Assembly: GCF_009363435.1 (NCBI RefSeq)
Contig: NZ_CP045354.1
Span: 5,732,501-5,796,500, forward strand
Reading direction: 5' to 3'
Source: Labrenzia sp. THAF82
GTDB lineage: Bacteria > Pseudomonadota > Alphaproteobacteria > Rhizobiales > Stappiaceae
DNA length: 64,000 nt
Within the stretch, counting starts at the first letter, position 1. Each line of letters begins with the position of its first letter. Below the pieces are notes generated by a model. That model saw nothing but the letters and a program-made list of their open reading frames with translations, made no database searches and was not told the DNA's origin. Positions 26,189 through 35,524 of this stretch are shown in pieces. The translations under genes and the position numbers were made by a program.

Positions 26189-27736
26189 TTAGGCATTTGC
26201 GCTGTGTTTCGGACGAATGCTCCACGAGATCCCAAGCACAGTTAAAAGCAGCACGACGGGGAGGAGCGCCAACGGGCTCCCTGCCGCGACGAGTGCAGTG
26301 CCAGCCGCGCAGGCGATGGACGCTGCGGCTTCCGCGAGCGTCGAGGTTTTCGAAGCGACTTGCCGACGTCTGAAATTGGTGCGCTTGGCTTGCGCACGGA
26401 ACCAGAGTTGAACCAGGATTGCGCTAGATGCCGCGATCATTGCACCGGCAAAGGTAACAACTGCGCCCCATACCGATATGAGCGCCAGGCCCAAAACGAT
26501 CGGCAGCATTATTGCGGCGATAAGCATCAGAACTGACAAGACCTTCGCCCAGAGACGCGTGAACGCGGAGATGGGGGCCGTAACGATCAGGTCGGGTGAA
26601 TCTTCTCCAGAGATGGTCAGCCAGGCAAGGCCTCCGGCAAGCTGTCCGACTGCCATAACAATTACAGGGGCGATGATCACGGAAATTTCGGCGTTCTCGC
26701 CAAAACTGACCCACAGCATAACAGCTGGCGGGATAAGATAGAGAACCTGCATCAGTGTTTGGGAAACCAGCCAGGGATCGCGGGCGATGAGCTTAAGCTC
26801 CTTGAAAACGAGCGCGCCAAGAGGCGAGTAACTGCGAAAGGTCCGTTCCGTTGCGCGTTCGCGCGGAGCCTTTTCCGTGACGCCAAGTGCCAACACGACA
26901 ATGCGGCGAAACTGTACGGCGCCGCACCAGGCCCCCGCCCCAAAAAACAAGAGAGAAACAGCGAAAAGCAAAAACACAGTGGCAGTCTGTCCAGCCACCG
27001 CGTGAGCGAGGAACCACCACGCGGAGCCTGCAGCTGGCGCATGGTTGGCCACAAACGCTGGATCGAAAAGCGTGAACCTGGACATCGACCCGAAGGAAAG
27101 TATGGCTACGACTTGCATGCCGATCAGAAAGGCCGCACCGACCACCGCAGCCAAGATTTGCGCGCAGAGGCGCGTACGCTGCGCTCCGACCGTCTTGAAC
27201 AGTGCGAGTGTGATCAACACACCTGCTCCAGTTGCTGTCAGCGATGCTGCCAGGAGCACCATATAGCCCCCAAGCCAATGCACCCCGCCAAGCACCACGG
27301 CAACATTGAGGAATGGCGAAATGACCAACGCCGACATCACCCAGCTTGTGAGAGCCATCATAACGATGCGCACAAGAAAGAGGTCACGGGAGGGGGCGGG
27401 TGAAGAAAGTATCAGATCAAGATCATCGCGGGCATAGAACGCACGCGTTACCGATTCCGTCGCCTGCGACAGCATCATGGTGAAGCTGAGCAGAACCGTG
27501 ACCGACAGCATTGCCAACGCGGTCTGATCGAGCACAAACCCGGCGGTCAAATGGGGTGAAAGCACCGCATATGCGATCAGATGCATGACCGCATAGAACA
27601 AACTCATGCCGATCAATGCGCGCCGCAGACTTGTGTTGCGCCAACCTGAGAACATCCAGGCCCAGTCGCGCCAAGCGAGCCGCAATTCATGCTTTGAAAA
27701 ACGCATCAAAGCGGAACGGGCCGCTGTCGCACTCAT
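26189..27736 (-). CDS. ABC transporter permease (exporter-type)
   Basis: 515 aa with about 12-14 hydrophobic segments. The N-terminal basic region (LMRFSKHELRLAWRDWAWMF) is cytoplasmic, and the first loop contains FYARDDLDLILSSPAPSRDLFLVR, a motif seen in ABC-2-like permeases of two-gene exporters. It overlaps the ATPase gene by 4 bp. The substrate is unknown. Confidence 0.82.
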   Translation of the reverse strand: MSATAARSALMRFSKHELRLAWRDWAWMFSGWRNTSLRRALIGMSLFYAVMHLIAYAVLSPHLTAGFVLDQTALAMLSVTVLLSFTMMLSQATESVTRAFYARDDLDLILSSPAPSRDLFLVRIVMMALTSWVMSALVISPFLNVAVVLGGVHWLGGYMVLLAASLTATGAGVLITLALFKTVGAQRTRLCAQILAAVVGAAFLIGMQVVAILSFGSMSRFTLFDPAFVANHAPAAGSAWWFLAHAVAGQTATVFLLFAVSLLFFGAGAWCGAVQFRRIVVLALGVTEKAPRERATERTFRSYSPLGALVFKELKLIARDPWLVSQTLMQVLYLIPPAVMLWVSFGENAEISVIIAPVIVMAVGQLAGGLAWLTISGEDSPDLIVTAPISAFTRLWAKVLSVLMLIAAIMLPIVLGLALISVWGAVVTFAGAMIAASSAILVQLWFRAQAKRTNFRRRQVASKTSTLAEAAASIACAAGTALVAAGSPLALLPVVLLLTVLGISWSIRPKHSANA

Positions 27737-28530
27737 GCCACTTTCTCATCAAGGAGATTTGCCCTGCCCGGTTGCGTATCACCTTCGGAAACGCCACCTA
27801 CGATGTCGAGGAAAATGTCCTCTAGAGAATTGCCTTCTGCGCTTGCTTGTTTGCGCAACTCTTCCAGCGTTCCCTCAGCAACAAGCTGCCCGCCGGCGAT
27901 AATCCCGATCCGGTCGGCCATGCGCTCTGCGACTTCAAGGATATGCGTCGTCATGATGATCGACACTCCCTGCGCAACAAGCCCGGACAAAACCTTCTTC
28001 ACCTGCCGCGCAGACCCAGCATCAAGTCCGGTGAGCGGTTCATCGAGGATTATCAAGCGCGGTTCATGGATCAAGGCACCGGCAAGCGCCACTTTCTGAC
28101 GCATTCCCTTGGAGAACCCGCCACAACGTTCATTGGCATGGGGCTCAAGTCCAAAGGACTCAAGCAAAGTATCGGCCTTGAAGCGCGCGAGGTCCGGCTG
28201 CATGCTCCAGAGGCCAGCCACAAACTCAAGATATTCAAGCGGCGTCAGCTTGTCATAAACCATGGGTTCGTCCGGGACCCAAGCCAAAACCTGTTTGGCA
28301 GCAATCGGGTCTGAAAAAGCGTCGACACCGCAGACTTTGACGGAGCCGCTATCGGCCTCGAGCAATCCTGCGACCATCCGCAACGTCGTTGTTTTGCCTG
28401 CGCCGTTCGGACCCAGCAAGGCATAGAATTCACCATCCTGCACAGTCAGCGAAAGACCGTTGACTGCGGGTTCGCTGAAGCGCTTATGAAGGTTGGAAAT
28501 ATCAAGGGCGGTGGTACTGGAGGACGGCAT
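27733..28530 (-). CDS. ABC transporter ATP-binding protein (ABC-2 exporter)
   Basis: 265 aa. Walker A GPNGAGKTT near residue 38, Q-loop, signature FSKGMRQKVALAGAL, Walker B LIILDEPLTGLD and TTH are intact. The signature has SKG in place of SGG, as often in this DrrA/CcmA-like branch. First gene of a two-gene exporter unit with the downstream permease. Confidence 0.9.
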   Translation of the reverse strand: MPSSSTTALDISNLHKRFSEPAVNGLSLTVQDGEFYALLGPNGAGKTTTLRMVAGLLEADSGSVKVCGVDAFSDPIAAKQVLAWVPDEPMVYDKLTPLEYLEFVAGLWSMQPDLARFKADTLLESFGLEPHANERCGGFSKGMRQKVALAGALIHEPRLIILDEPLTGLDAGSARQVKKVLSGLVAQGVSIIMTTHILEVAERMADRIGIIAGGQLVAEGTLEELRKQASAEGNSLEDIFLDIVGGVSEGDTQPGRANLLDEKVA

Positions 28531-28728
28531 CTATCTCTCATCAATAGAAGGTTTCGACCAGTTTACCGAGGGGACCTTTCGCTAATGTAAAACCCGGTCA
28601 TTTGCCTCACATTGAAGCACCATGAATGAAAGAAAAGTTGGAAGGCGACCGGATGTGACGGCAGTAACAGACTGAAGTACTCCCCGGCAATAACGTAAGG
28701 TCACTTTCGCTCCAACAGGTGTCTGAAA

Positions 28729-29640
28729 ATGATCACGTTTACTGCTCCAATCAAGCTGAAACTGCCGCAGGAAAACAACCCGTACTATCAGTATGCAAAG
28801 CCGGACACCGAGACGGTCGACAAGGGTTGGAAAGCCGTTTTCATCGGCTCCGAGGGAGCTGACTACATTTTTGGGGACGCCTTTTCCGACACCATGTACG
28901 GGAACGGTGGTAACGATGGGCTGCACGGCGGAGGCGGCAGAGATTTTCTCTATGGAGGCGAAGGAAACGACACCTTTATCGGTGGTGAAGGCGCGGACGA
29001 AATGTTCGGCGAAGCAGGTGACGACTTTTTCTGGGGCGAGCTTGATGGAAACAAGATCGACGGAGGCAGTGGTCACGACACGATAAGCTATTCCGGGATG
29101 GACAAAGGTATCGTGGTGTCGTTGAGGATGGGCGGCGCGCTGGATCCGAATACTTTCACGGTCAAAGAATACATAACCGATATCGAAAGTGTCATCGGAA
29201 CCAGCCACGACGATGCCATTGTCGGCGACGACCGCCAGATTGGAAATCACCTCTTTGGCGGCGCAGGAAATGACGTCCTCGAAGGCGGCGGTGGCACCGA
29301 CACTATTGTTGGAGGTCTCGGCGCAGATATTCTTTGGGGCGGGACGGAAAGCGACACCTTTGCCTTCAATCTTGGCGACAGCCCTGGAGGCACGTCAAAT
29401 TTCGACACAATCAGGGACTTTGATCTCGATGACGACATCCTGCAGTTCCAGATCTATGACCCGAATCTGGCTGATTGGTCGGCCTATGAGACGACCGTAG
29501 ATGGCGTCGCCGGCACCTGGGTCCGGATTACCGAGCTGCAACTCGATGGACCGGTTGCTGAAACACAGGTTCGCTACGAAGTGTTTCTCGCAGGAACGAA
29601 CCTTGAAACCGTCGGAGCCGACGACTTTGCATTTGTCTGA
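28729..29640 (+). CDS. RTX (hemolysin-type calcium-binding repeat) protein
   Basis: 303 aa. Nonapeptide GGxGxDxxx repeats run from about residue 40 to 110 (GNGGNDGLHGGGGRDFLYGG, then GEGNDTFIGG) and again around 175-205. The C-terminus (DTIRDFDLDDDILQF and after) resembles the M10-type C-terminal targeting region, so secretion by a type I system is expected. No catalytic domain and no type I secretion genes nearby. The segment between the repeat blocks (about 110-165) is unassigned. Confidence 0.88.
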   Translation: MITFTAPIKLKLPQENNPYYQYAKPDTETVDKGWKAVFIGSEGADYIFGDAFSDTMYGNGGNDGLHGGGGRDFLYGGEGNDTFIGGEGADEMFGEAGDDFFWGELDGNKIDGGSGHDTISYSGMDKGIVVSLRMGGALDPNTFTVKEYITDIESVIGTSHDDAIVGDDRQIGNHLFGGAGNDVLEGGGGTDTIVGGLGADILWGGTESDTFAFNLGDSPGGTSNFDTIRDFDLDDDILQFQIYDPNLADWSAYETTVDGVAGTWVRITELQLDGPVAETQVRYEVFLAGTNLETVGADDFAFV

Positions 29641-29674
29641 ACCAGCACAGGCGGGAAGAAAATTTCCTGCCAAT

Positions 29675-29694
29675 AGACCTTCGAAGGTCTTCTT
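29675..29694 (+). terminator. Possible terminator after the RTX gene
   Basis: AGACCTTCGAAGGTCT is a perfect palindrome followed by TCTT, 35 bp beyond the RTX stop. Preceded by a second imperfect stem (GGCGGGAA/TTCCTGCC). Confidence 0.45.
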
Positions 29695-29771
29695 AAATTG
29701 GTGGCGGCGTCAGCAGACGCTCAAATCCAAAATGTCATGGGGACCAACACAGTGTAAGCCTGGATGGAAGC

Positions 29772-30386
29772 TCAGGTCATGCTCTGCTTAACGACTGCCT
29801 TTGCGACCAGTTCGGGCACCTTGATCATGCAATAGTGGTCCGCCTCAATCTCAAGATAGGTCCAGTGCTCCTGCTCCAAATGCGCTTTGACGTGGCTGAC
29901 CTCATTTTCGGTCATGACCAGAAACTGGCTGTTCAGGCAGTGAATATACGTCTTCGGGATCGCCTTGAACCTGGTGGCATTGAAGACAAGCTTCTGAACA
30001 AAGGGCGGCCAGTTTGGCACTCCGAAATCAACCGGGTCGATCCCTGTAATCTCGAAGAAGTCCAACAGCGACTTTCCACTCTCGGGAATGAGCGTGTCCA
30101 GAAAGACCAGCCTTTCGATTTTCTCAGGTATTCGGTCCGCAGCGCCAGTGATGACAAAGCTGGCATAGCTGTGCCCTACGAGGCGCAACCGCTGCACTCC
30201 GGCTCCCTCGATGCGCTCGCAAAGCTCTTCAACATGATCCGACAGGGTTGCTCTTTCGGGATCGGATAATGTGAGGGCATCTGTCTGATGACCATCGGTC
30301 TCCAGCAAGGTGCGAACCTTGTCGAAATCTTCTTTGGTGCGTTTCCCCCCGGGGACGAATAAATAGTGTGTCACAAGCAGTTTCAC
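29772..30386 (-). CDS. Alpha/beta hydrolase
   Basis: 204 aa from the GTG at 30386 (VKLLVTHYLFVPGG), which has a GGAAA in front; an ATG start further upstream (30572) would add 62 residues lacking hydrolase character. Nucleophile elbow GHSYAS near residue 76, acidic residue near FLDTLIP and the catalytic His in EADHYCM near the end. Esterase or lipase-like; the substrate is unknown. Confidence 0.75.
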   Translation of the reverse strand: MKLLVTHYLFVPGGKRTKEDFDKVRTLLETDGHQTDALTLSDPERATLSDHVEELCERIEGAGVQRLRLVGHSYASFVITGAADRIPEKIERLVFLDTLIPESGKSLLDFFEITGIDPVDFGVPNWPPFVQKLVFNATRFKAIPKTYIHCLNSQFLVMTENEVSHVKAHLEQEHWTYLEIEADHYCMIKVPELVAKAVVKQSMT

Positions 30387-30635
30387 CTTGCGTTTCCGAT
30401 GTGCATTCGGGCGTTGGACTTTGGTGCGTGGAGCGCCTCTTGGACGTCTTTCCGGTTGAGATATCTGGACCCTCGCACCATGCGCCAATGGCATGCAATC
30501 ATGCAACATAAGCAACGCTTCAGCCGCTTCTTGCCGACTTTTAAAACGCGAAGCGGTTGTGCACGTCATCACAGCGAAAGTTCGTTTACACCCGATGTCT
30601 TTGCTCTAGCACCCTGCATTAATGGCGGGTTTGGC

Positions 30636-31262
30636 TTAGCGGCCACTGCTTGTTAGCAAATTCAGGCCTTCGCGGAACAGAAGTACAGCGAAGATGACAA
30701 GCATGATTGCCAGCCCACGCATGATGTAGGGGTAAGCCCGACCGGTGAGCAGATGGCGGTATCGCCCCGTAAGAGCGGCAACGCCAACTTTTGAGCCGAC
30801 CAGAAGAAGATAGAAACCGACAACAAACCCCCAGGGGGCCAGGGATGATTTTTCAGAAGCTGCAAGCACATAAGGCACACCGACTGTGATCCAGAACAGG
30901 TAGGGGTGAGGGCTCAGGAAATTGGCAAGAACCCCTTTTTTCAAAGATGCTGGTGCCGTAGCCGCAGCGATTTCCCCGACAGTGTCCGCCTTGGCGGTCT
31001 CGTAGGCCAAATAGAGAGCATAGAGAGCGCCAACAATCCCGAGCAGACCCAGCGCCTGGTTTGGGAGTTCCCGAAGCACAAAGAACAACGTCAGAACAAT
31101 AGGGACGTCCGTGACAAGCGGCGCAGCGGCAACCAACAGTCCTTCCTTGAAGCCGTGACGTATGGTTTGAGCGATGACAATGGTCATCAATGGGCCGGGC
31201 GCCAGGCCGGCGGCCAGTCCCAAAGTAATGCCGGTCAGTGTCGCTGAGACAAATTCAGTCAA
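30636..31262 (-). CDS. LysE-family translocator
   Basis: 208 aa with six hydrophobic segments. The N-terminal TGITLGLAAGLAPGPLMTIVIA and IRHGFKEGLLVA segments are the LysE/RhtB signature. Exports an amino acid or similar small metabolite; the exact substrate is not readable. Confidence 0.9.
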   Translation of the reverse strand: MTEFVSATLTGITLGLAAGLAPGPLMTIVIAQTIRHGFKEGLLVAAAPLVTDVPIVLTLFFVLRELPNQALGLLGIVGALYALYLAYETAKADTVGEIAAATAPASLKKGVLANFLSPHPYLFWITVGVPYVLAASEKSSLAPWGFVVGFYLLLVGSKVGVAALTGRYRHLLTGRAYPYIMRGLAIMLVIFAVLLFREGLNLLTSSGR

Positions 31263-31352
31263 ACCTTCGCCCCCAATGTCAAATCAGACTTGACTGAGAA
31301 TTCACCTGTCCAGCCTCGATCTTCGGGCGTGCGATGTGCCTTCGTAGCTTCG

Positions 31353-31543
31353 ATCATATGGGTAAACCAACACGGTGCTGTGTCCACAAGGTGGTTGCGG
31401 CTTCGCATGGCCAGCTCATTGCGAAGGAGAGTTTGCAATGGAGCAGATCGCTTCGAATGCCAGTCGCTATGCAGCCGGTGAAGAAAGGCTACAAAAACTC
31501 TCACGGCAGCTTTCAAGGTTTCACCGTAGACGAACAAACGTTC
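31353..31543. repeat. Diverged long repeat, copy A
   Basis: About 190 bp resembling 33861-34055 in the same orientation, including the shared blocks GCTGTGTCCACAAGGTG, GAAGAAAGGCTACAAA and CGGCAGCTTTCAAG. The two copies bracket the amidase and the cyclic-nucleotide membrane gene. It occupies most of the 487-bp gene-free stretch 31263-31749. No conserved protein frame is shared. Confidence 0.7.
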
Positions 31544-31749
31544 AAATTGGGTAGGCGTGGACTGACAGCTTCGTGGGCAGGAGCGGGCTGGCAGGTTTGA
31601 CAAGTGAATTGAGGAATGCAGACCGCACGCGCAACGGCCCGGTCCCGATAATACTCAGGCGGATCTCATCAACACTTTGAGTTTGCTCTTCTTCCCTACC
31701 ATTCGTCCATTCTCGTACGGCAAAGGCAAAAGCAACACTATACCCAGCT

Positions 31750-33075
31750 TCAAATGGGACAACGCAATTCATGCCAATGCGTTTGACGCTGAAACTCCAT
31801 GGCAAGGTCAAGCAGTTCTGTTTCCATGTAGTGGCTGCCGACAATTTGTAGCCCAATAGGCAGGCCTTCTTTGGTCTGGCCACAAGGAATACTGATTGCA
31901 GGATTTCCTGTCAGATTAAAGCCGCAAGTAAAAGGGATGAGTGTCCCAAGTTCCTGTGTCGGATCAAATTCCGCCAGGGACATTGCCGGACGCGGCGTGG
32001 TTGGTGTGAGCAGAAAGTGTGTGCTGACAGCGGCAAAAGCAGCAGATAGTTCCTTCTGTAATTTTGAGCGCACTCGCACCGCATCCATCAATCGGTCCGC
32101 AGGTATGCCCAATCCAGTTTCAATCATCTCTGCAACCTTGGGATTGAAACGGTCGCGACGTTTTGCGAGAGCGGCCGTATTGGCCCATGCCAGCTCCGCA
32201 GAGAAGAGCGTCACAATTGCATCAACGGCCATCGGCAGTGTTGGCAGCTCCAGTTCGACGATTTCCGCGCCAGCTTGTCGGAAGACTTTACACGAATCGG
32301 CTAACGCGATTTTGATTTCCGGATCTAGAGGATAGGCATCTGTAAGAGCCGAAAGGGTAGTTTCGCCGAGAACAGCAATCCTGTTGTTGTGTTGCGGTCG
32401 TTGGTCCTGGTCACAGCGTGCTTGCAATGTTGCCGCGTCCCAAGGGTCGGGATCGGTCAGGATTGGAAGAACTTTGCCGATTTCCGCCGCTGACCGGGCA
32501 ATGATTCCGACATGATCAATCGATGGTGCTGATGCCTCACGCATCACACCGTGCGAACTGATCAGTCCCCAAGTCGGTTTAAGGCCCGTCGTTCCAGTCA
32601 TTGCCGCTGGAATGCGCAGAGAACCGGCAGCATCGGTGCCTAAGGCGAAGCGCGCCGATCCGACAGCGACCGAGACACCAGCTCCGGCACTCGATCCACC
32701 AGGATAGTATGAAAGATTCCACGGATTGCGTGTTAGCGGTTGGTCAAGACCGCAGGTCAACTCATGTGCAACCTGCGTACCGACTAGCGTACCACCGGCA
32801 GCACGCAGCCGAGCCACCACTGTTGCGTCTAACGTTGCGACACGATCTTCGTAGGCTTGCGACCCTCCCGAGGTCACAACACCTGCAACGTCGAACACCT
32901 CCTTCACAGCGAACGCCCAACCGGCTATCGGCGAAGATGCCTTGCTGAGGTCGACGTCGCTGGCGGAGGATCGAGCCTCCAGCTCCAATACGTGCCGATA
33001 GGCGTGGACCTTATCTTCGGTTCTCGCGACCGCGTCGAGCGTGCGCGTTAGCTGGTTGCTGGCAGTTTCCGACAT
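31750..33075 (-). CDS. Amidase-signature family enzyme
   Basis: 441 aa. The Ser-cisSer-Lys triad is visible: Lys in AFAVKEVFDV (about residue 58), cis-Ser in PGGSSAGAGVSVAVG (about 128) and nucleophile Ser in GTDAAGSLRIPA (about 152). Hydrolyses an amide or acyl-urea type bond. It shows no GatA-specific context, so it is probably catabolic. An ATG four codons upstream (33087) is possible; ATG 33075 is preferred for its GGGA spacing. Confidence 0.9.
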   Translation of the reverse strand: MSETASNQLTRTLDAVARTEDKVHAYRHVLELEARSSASDVDLSKASSPIAGWAFAVKEVFDVAGVVTSGGSQAYEDRVATLDATVVARLRAAGGTLVGTQVAHELTCGLDQPLTRNPWNLSYYPGGSSAGAGVSVAVGSARFALGTDAAGSLRIPAAMTGTTGLKPTWGLISSHGVMREASAPSIDHVGIIARSAAEIGKVLPILTDPDPWDAATLQARCDQDQRPQHNNRIAVLGETTLSALTDAYPLDPEIKIALADSCKVFRQAGAEIVELELPTLPMAVDAIVTLFSAELAWANTAALAKRRDRFNPKVAEMIETGLGIPADRLMDAVRVRSKLQKELSAAFAAVSTHFLLTPTTPRPAMSLAEFDPTQELGTLIPFTCGFNLTGNPAISIPCGQTKEGLPIGLQIVGSHYMETELLDLAMEFQRQTHWHELRCPI

Positions 33076-33152
33076 GGCTTTTCCCATCTATCGCCAAGCC
33101 TTACGGTCGACTAGGTTAAACCTACATCGCTCAATAATAAAAGGGCTTAGCA

Positions 33153-33824
33153 ATGGCCGGCCTTGATGTTTTGGTGAATGTCGCGAATGTCATTTATCTC
33201 TTTTCCTATTCGGTTCGCGACATTTTCTGGTTGAGAATCCTGACATTGTTCGGGATTTCATTGTTAATGCCTTACTACTACCTCCAACCGTCACCCCTTT
33301 GGGCTCCCATTGGCTGGAATACCTTCTTTTTTTGTATCAATCTTTACTGGATTGCCCGCCTCTTGGCAGAGATGCGACCAGCTCCTTTTACGAACGAAGA
33401 ACAGCGTCTCTTCGCAATCGCTCTGCAGAACCTGTCCGAACGCGACGCATTCAAGTTCCTTCGAATGGCGGAGCGTAAAACGGTTCCCGCCGGTACGATC
33501 CTGGTGATGCAAGGCAATTCGGTTGAAGAATTGTCCCTTGTGGTCGAAGGCGAACTCGTGGTTGAGCAGGACGGCAAACGTGTTGACGATCTCTCAGAAG
33601 GAAATTTTGTTGGCGCGGTCGCGCTCCTCAGTCAGAAAAGCAAATTCTCTGCCCCAGTTACTGTTCGGGTGTCGGCTCCGACAACACTGCTGACATGGAG
33701 CTTTAAGGAATTGACCTCCAAATTTTCACGCAATTCCAGTTTACAGATCGCGATCGAAGCGAGCCTGGGTATGGAAGTCGCCAAGTGGTTGCGGACAACG
33801 CGGCAAATGCTCTTACGCACATAA
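33153..33824 (+). CDS. Popeye-like membrane protein with cyclic-nucleotide-binding domain
   Basis: 223 aa. Three hydrophobic helices fill residues 3-75, followed by a cytoplasmic beta-roll (about 90-205) with VPAGTILVMQGNSVEELSLV and a phosphate-binding-cassette-like segment DDLSEGNFVGAVALLS. This three-helix plus cNMP arrangement matches the bacterial Popeye-domain proteins. The usual CRP-type Arg of the phosphate cassette is not obvious, so ligand binding needs testing. It faces away from the amidase and may act as a cAMP sensor at the membrane. Confidence 0.75.
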   Translation: MAGLDVLVNVANVIYLFSYSVRDIFWLRILTLFGISLLMPYYYLQPSPLWAPIGWNTFFFCINLYWIARLLAEMRPAPFTNEEQRLFAIALQNLSERDAFKFLRMAERKTVPAGTILVMQGNSVEELSLVVEGELVVEQDGKRVDDLSEGNFVGAVALLSQKSKFSAPVTVRVSAPTTLLTWSFKELTSKFSRNSSLQIAIEASLGMEVAKWLRTTRQMLLRT

Positions 33825-33860
33825 ACTCAAGAGAAGTCCGGCAATTCTTCTGGAGGGTCG

Positions 33861-34055
33861 GTCATATCGGTAAAACCAACGCGGTGCTGTGTCCACAAGG
33901 TGTAAGCCGGTTACACTCTCAGGTGTTTGCAATGGAGAGTCAGGTAATGGCACGCGTCTCTTCGTATTAGCGTTCAAGTCGCTATGGACCTGGAGAAGAA
34001 AGGCTACAAATACTCTCGCGGCAGCTTTCAAGCTCTCGCCGTAGACGAACAGATT
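33861..34055. repeat. Diverged long repeat, copy B
   Basis: Second copy of the element at 31353-31543, same orientation, about 2.5 kb apart. It begins 37 bp after the Popeye-like gene. Differences include small insertions and in-frame stops, so it is not a gene. Confidence 0.7.
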
Positions 34056-34529
34056 TTAGGTACTACTGGCAGGTAAGCGGACATAAGAATATGGCTGACA
34101 AGTCACTAATCCTGGTCCTTTTAGGACACTGTCAAATCAAGAGATTCTGACGTCTTGAGAAATTTTTCAAGTATTCGCAGCGATCCCGAAGATCGGATTT
34201 TTTTCGCAGCACCAACCTCCTTTGATTCGTTGCCTAACTTCGCACACGTGATGCAGACTTCAGAGCCGCGACCAGTGTTAATAGCACCTCCGATATTTCG
34301 AATTGCATTTTCTTAGTTTTTACTTCTTGAACGGTTTCGATCCAAGTTTTTATTTATCAAATTAAATAATAATACAGATATTTCTAAATTATACTTTCCG
34401 AAACCTTTACTACAACTTTCCACCGAACGTAGGGCGTAGTCCAAACACGATATCATTAACCAAACGAGGAGAGCGCTGCGCGCCTTGCGACAGGCGGTGC
34501 GAGATGCCCATGATGCGAAGATACTTGAT
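34056..34529. other. AT-rich gene-free stretch before the molybdenum-hydroxylase operon
   Basis: About 470 bp without a plausible gene. The part from roughly 34300 to 34400 is markedly AT-rich (for example TTTTTATTTATCAAATTAAA), unlike the GC-rich operon that follows. It probably carries promoter elements and marks the edge of an acquired segment. Confidence 0.5.
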
Positions 34530-34545
34530 TTATACGTACGTATAA
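34530..34545. promoter_or_regulatory. Candidate operator: perfect 16-bp palindrome
   Basis: TTATACGTACGTATAA reads identically on both strands and ends 36 bp before the GTG start of the first operon gene, overlapping where a promoter should be. A TetR-family regulator is encoded inside the same operon, so autoregulation at this site is the simplest idea. Confidence 0.6.
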
Positions 34546-34581
34546 TATAATAATCGAACGCAATGATGAGCGGAGGATCAT

Positions 34582-35502
34582 GTGGCTCGACATTTTACAA
34601 TTGAATGCGTGCTGGATTGTGAGAACCATCTTGGTGAAGGGCCTGTATGGGATCATGGTTCCGGCACGCTGTATTGGGTGGACAGCACAGGGTCCAGGGT
34701 CGGAAAGGATGCTATCTGGCGCCTCGACCCCGAGAACGGCGATGTCCGCTCGTGGCCGCTTGAACAAGATGTCGGCGCCATGGCGCTGCGCAAGAATGGC
34801 GGCGCAGTCCTGGCGCTTAGCGACGGCTTCTACACCTTCGACTTTGATACAGGGCGCACTGAGTTGATCGCCCAGGTGAATGACGATCCTTCGCGTGCGC
34901 GCCTCAATGATGGAAAGTGCGATCGTGCAGGACGCTTCTTCGCCGGTGGCATGGATGATCAAGAGGAACTGGGCATTTGCGGGCTCTGGAGGCTCGACCC
35001 CGACATGACGTTAAGCAAGGTCGAAAGTGGTATCATTTGTTCGAACGGGCCGTGTTGGAGCCCAGACGACAGGACCTTCTACTTTGCGGACACGTTCAAG
35101 AATGAGATCTGGGCCTACGACTACGACTTAGGCGCAGGATCGCTCGCGAACCGCCGGGTCTTTGCTTCGACGGCCGACGACAGCGGCTTCGCCGATGGCT
35201 CCACAGTCGATGAGGAAGGCTGCCTCTGGAATGCGCAGGTAATTTCGGGTGATCTGATCCGCTATGCCCCCGACGGCAGTATCGAGCGCAAGATCACCAT
35301 GCCAGTGCGTAACATCACATCGGTAATGTTCGGCGGGCCGGACCTGATGGACATCTACGTTACGTCCATGGCGCGCGTCAGCCACCCTGCAGCTCACGAC
35401 AATTTCGAAAAACAGACCAAACCTCAATTCGCCGCGGGTGCGTTGTTCCGCATCCGGGGCTTGGGTATCCGCGGCGTGCCGGAGCCTCGGTTCGCCGGAT
35501 GA
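34582..35502 (+). CDS. SMP-30/gluconolactonase-family lactonase
   Basis: 306 aa six-bladed beta-propeller. The metal-binding Glu is in HLGEGPVWD (about residue 18), followed by LNDGKCDRAGRFFAG (Asn and Asp ligands, about 108) and DGSTVDEEGCLWNA (about 207). Hydrolyses a lactone with a divalent metal. The start is GTG 34582, with GGAGG 6 bases upstream; an ATG two bases earlier is out of frame. First gene of the molybdenum-hydroxylase operon. Confidence 0.92.
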   Translation: MARHFTIECVLDCENHLGEGPVWDHGSGTLYWVDSTGSRVGKDAIWRLDPENGDVRSWPLEQDVGAMALRKNGGAVLALSDGFYTFDFDTGRTELIAQVNDDPSRARLNDGKCDRAGRFFAGGMDDQEELGICGLWRLDPDMTLSKVESGIICSNGPCWSPDDRTFYFADTFKNEIWAYDYDLGAGSLANRRVFASTADDSGFADGSTVDEEGCLWNAQVISGDLIRYAPDGSIERKITMPVRNITSVMFGGPDLMDIYVTSMARVSHPAAHDNFEKQTKPQFAAGALFRIRGLGIRGVPEPRFAG

Positions 35503-35524
35503 GCGCGTCTGAAAGGGAGGAAAC

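Noticed and set aside
31438-31554. 38-codon frame starting MEQIASNASRYAAGEE in repeat copy A
   Set aside because: The matching position in copy B contains an in-frame stop and indels, so no protein is conserved.
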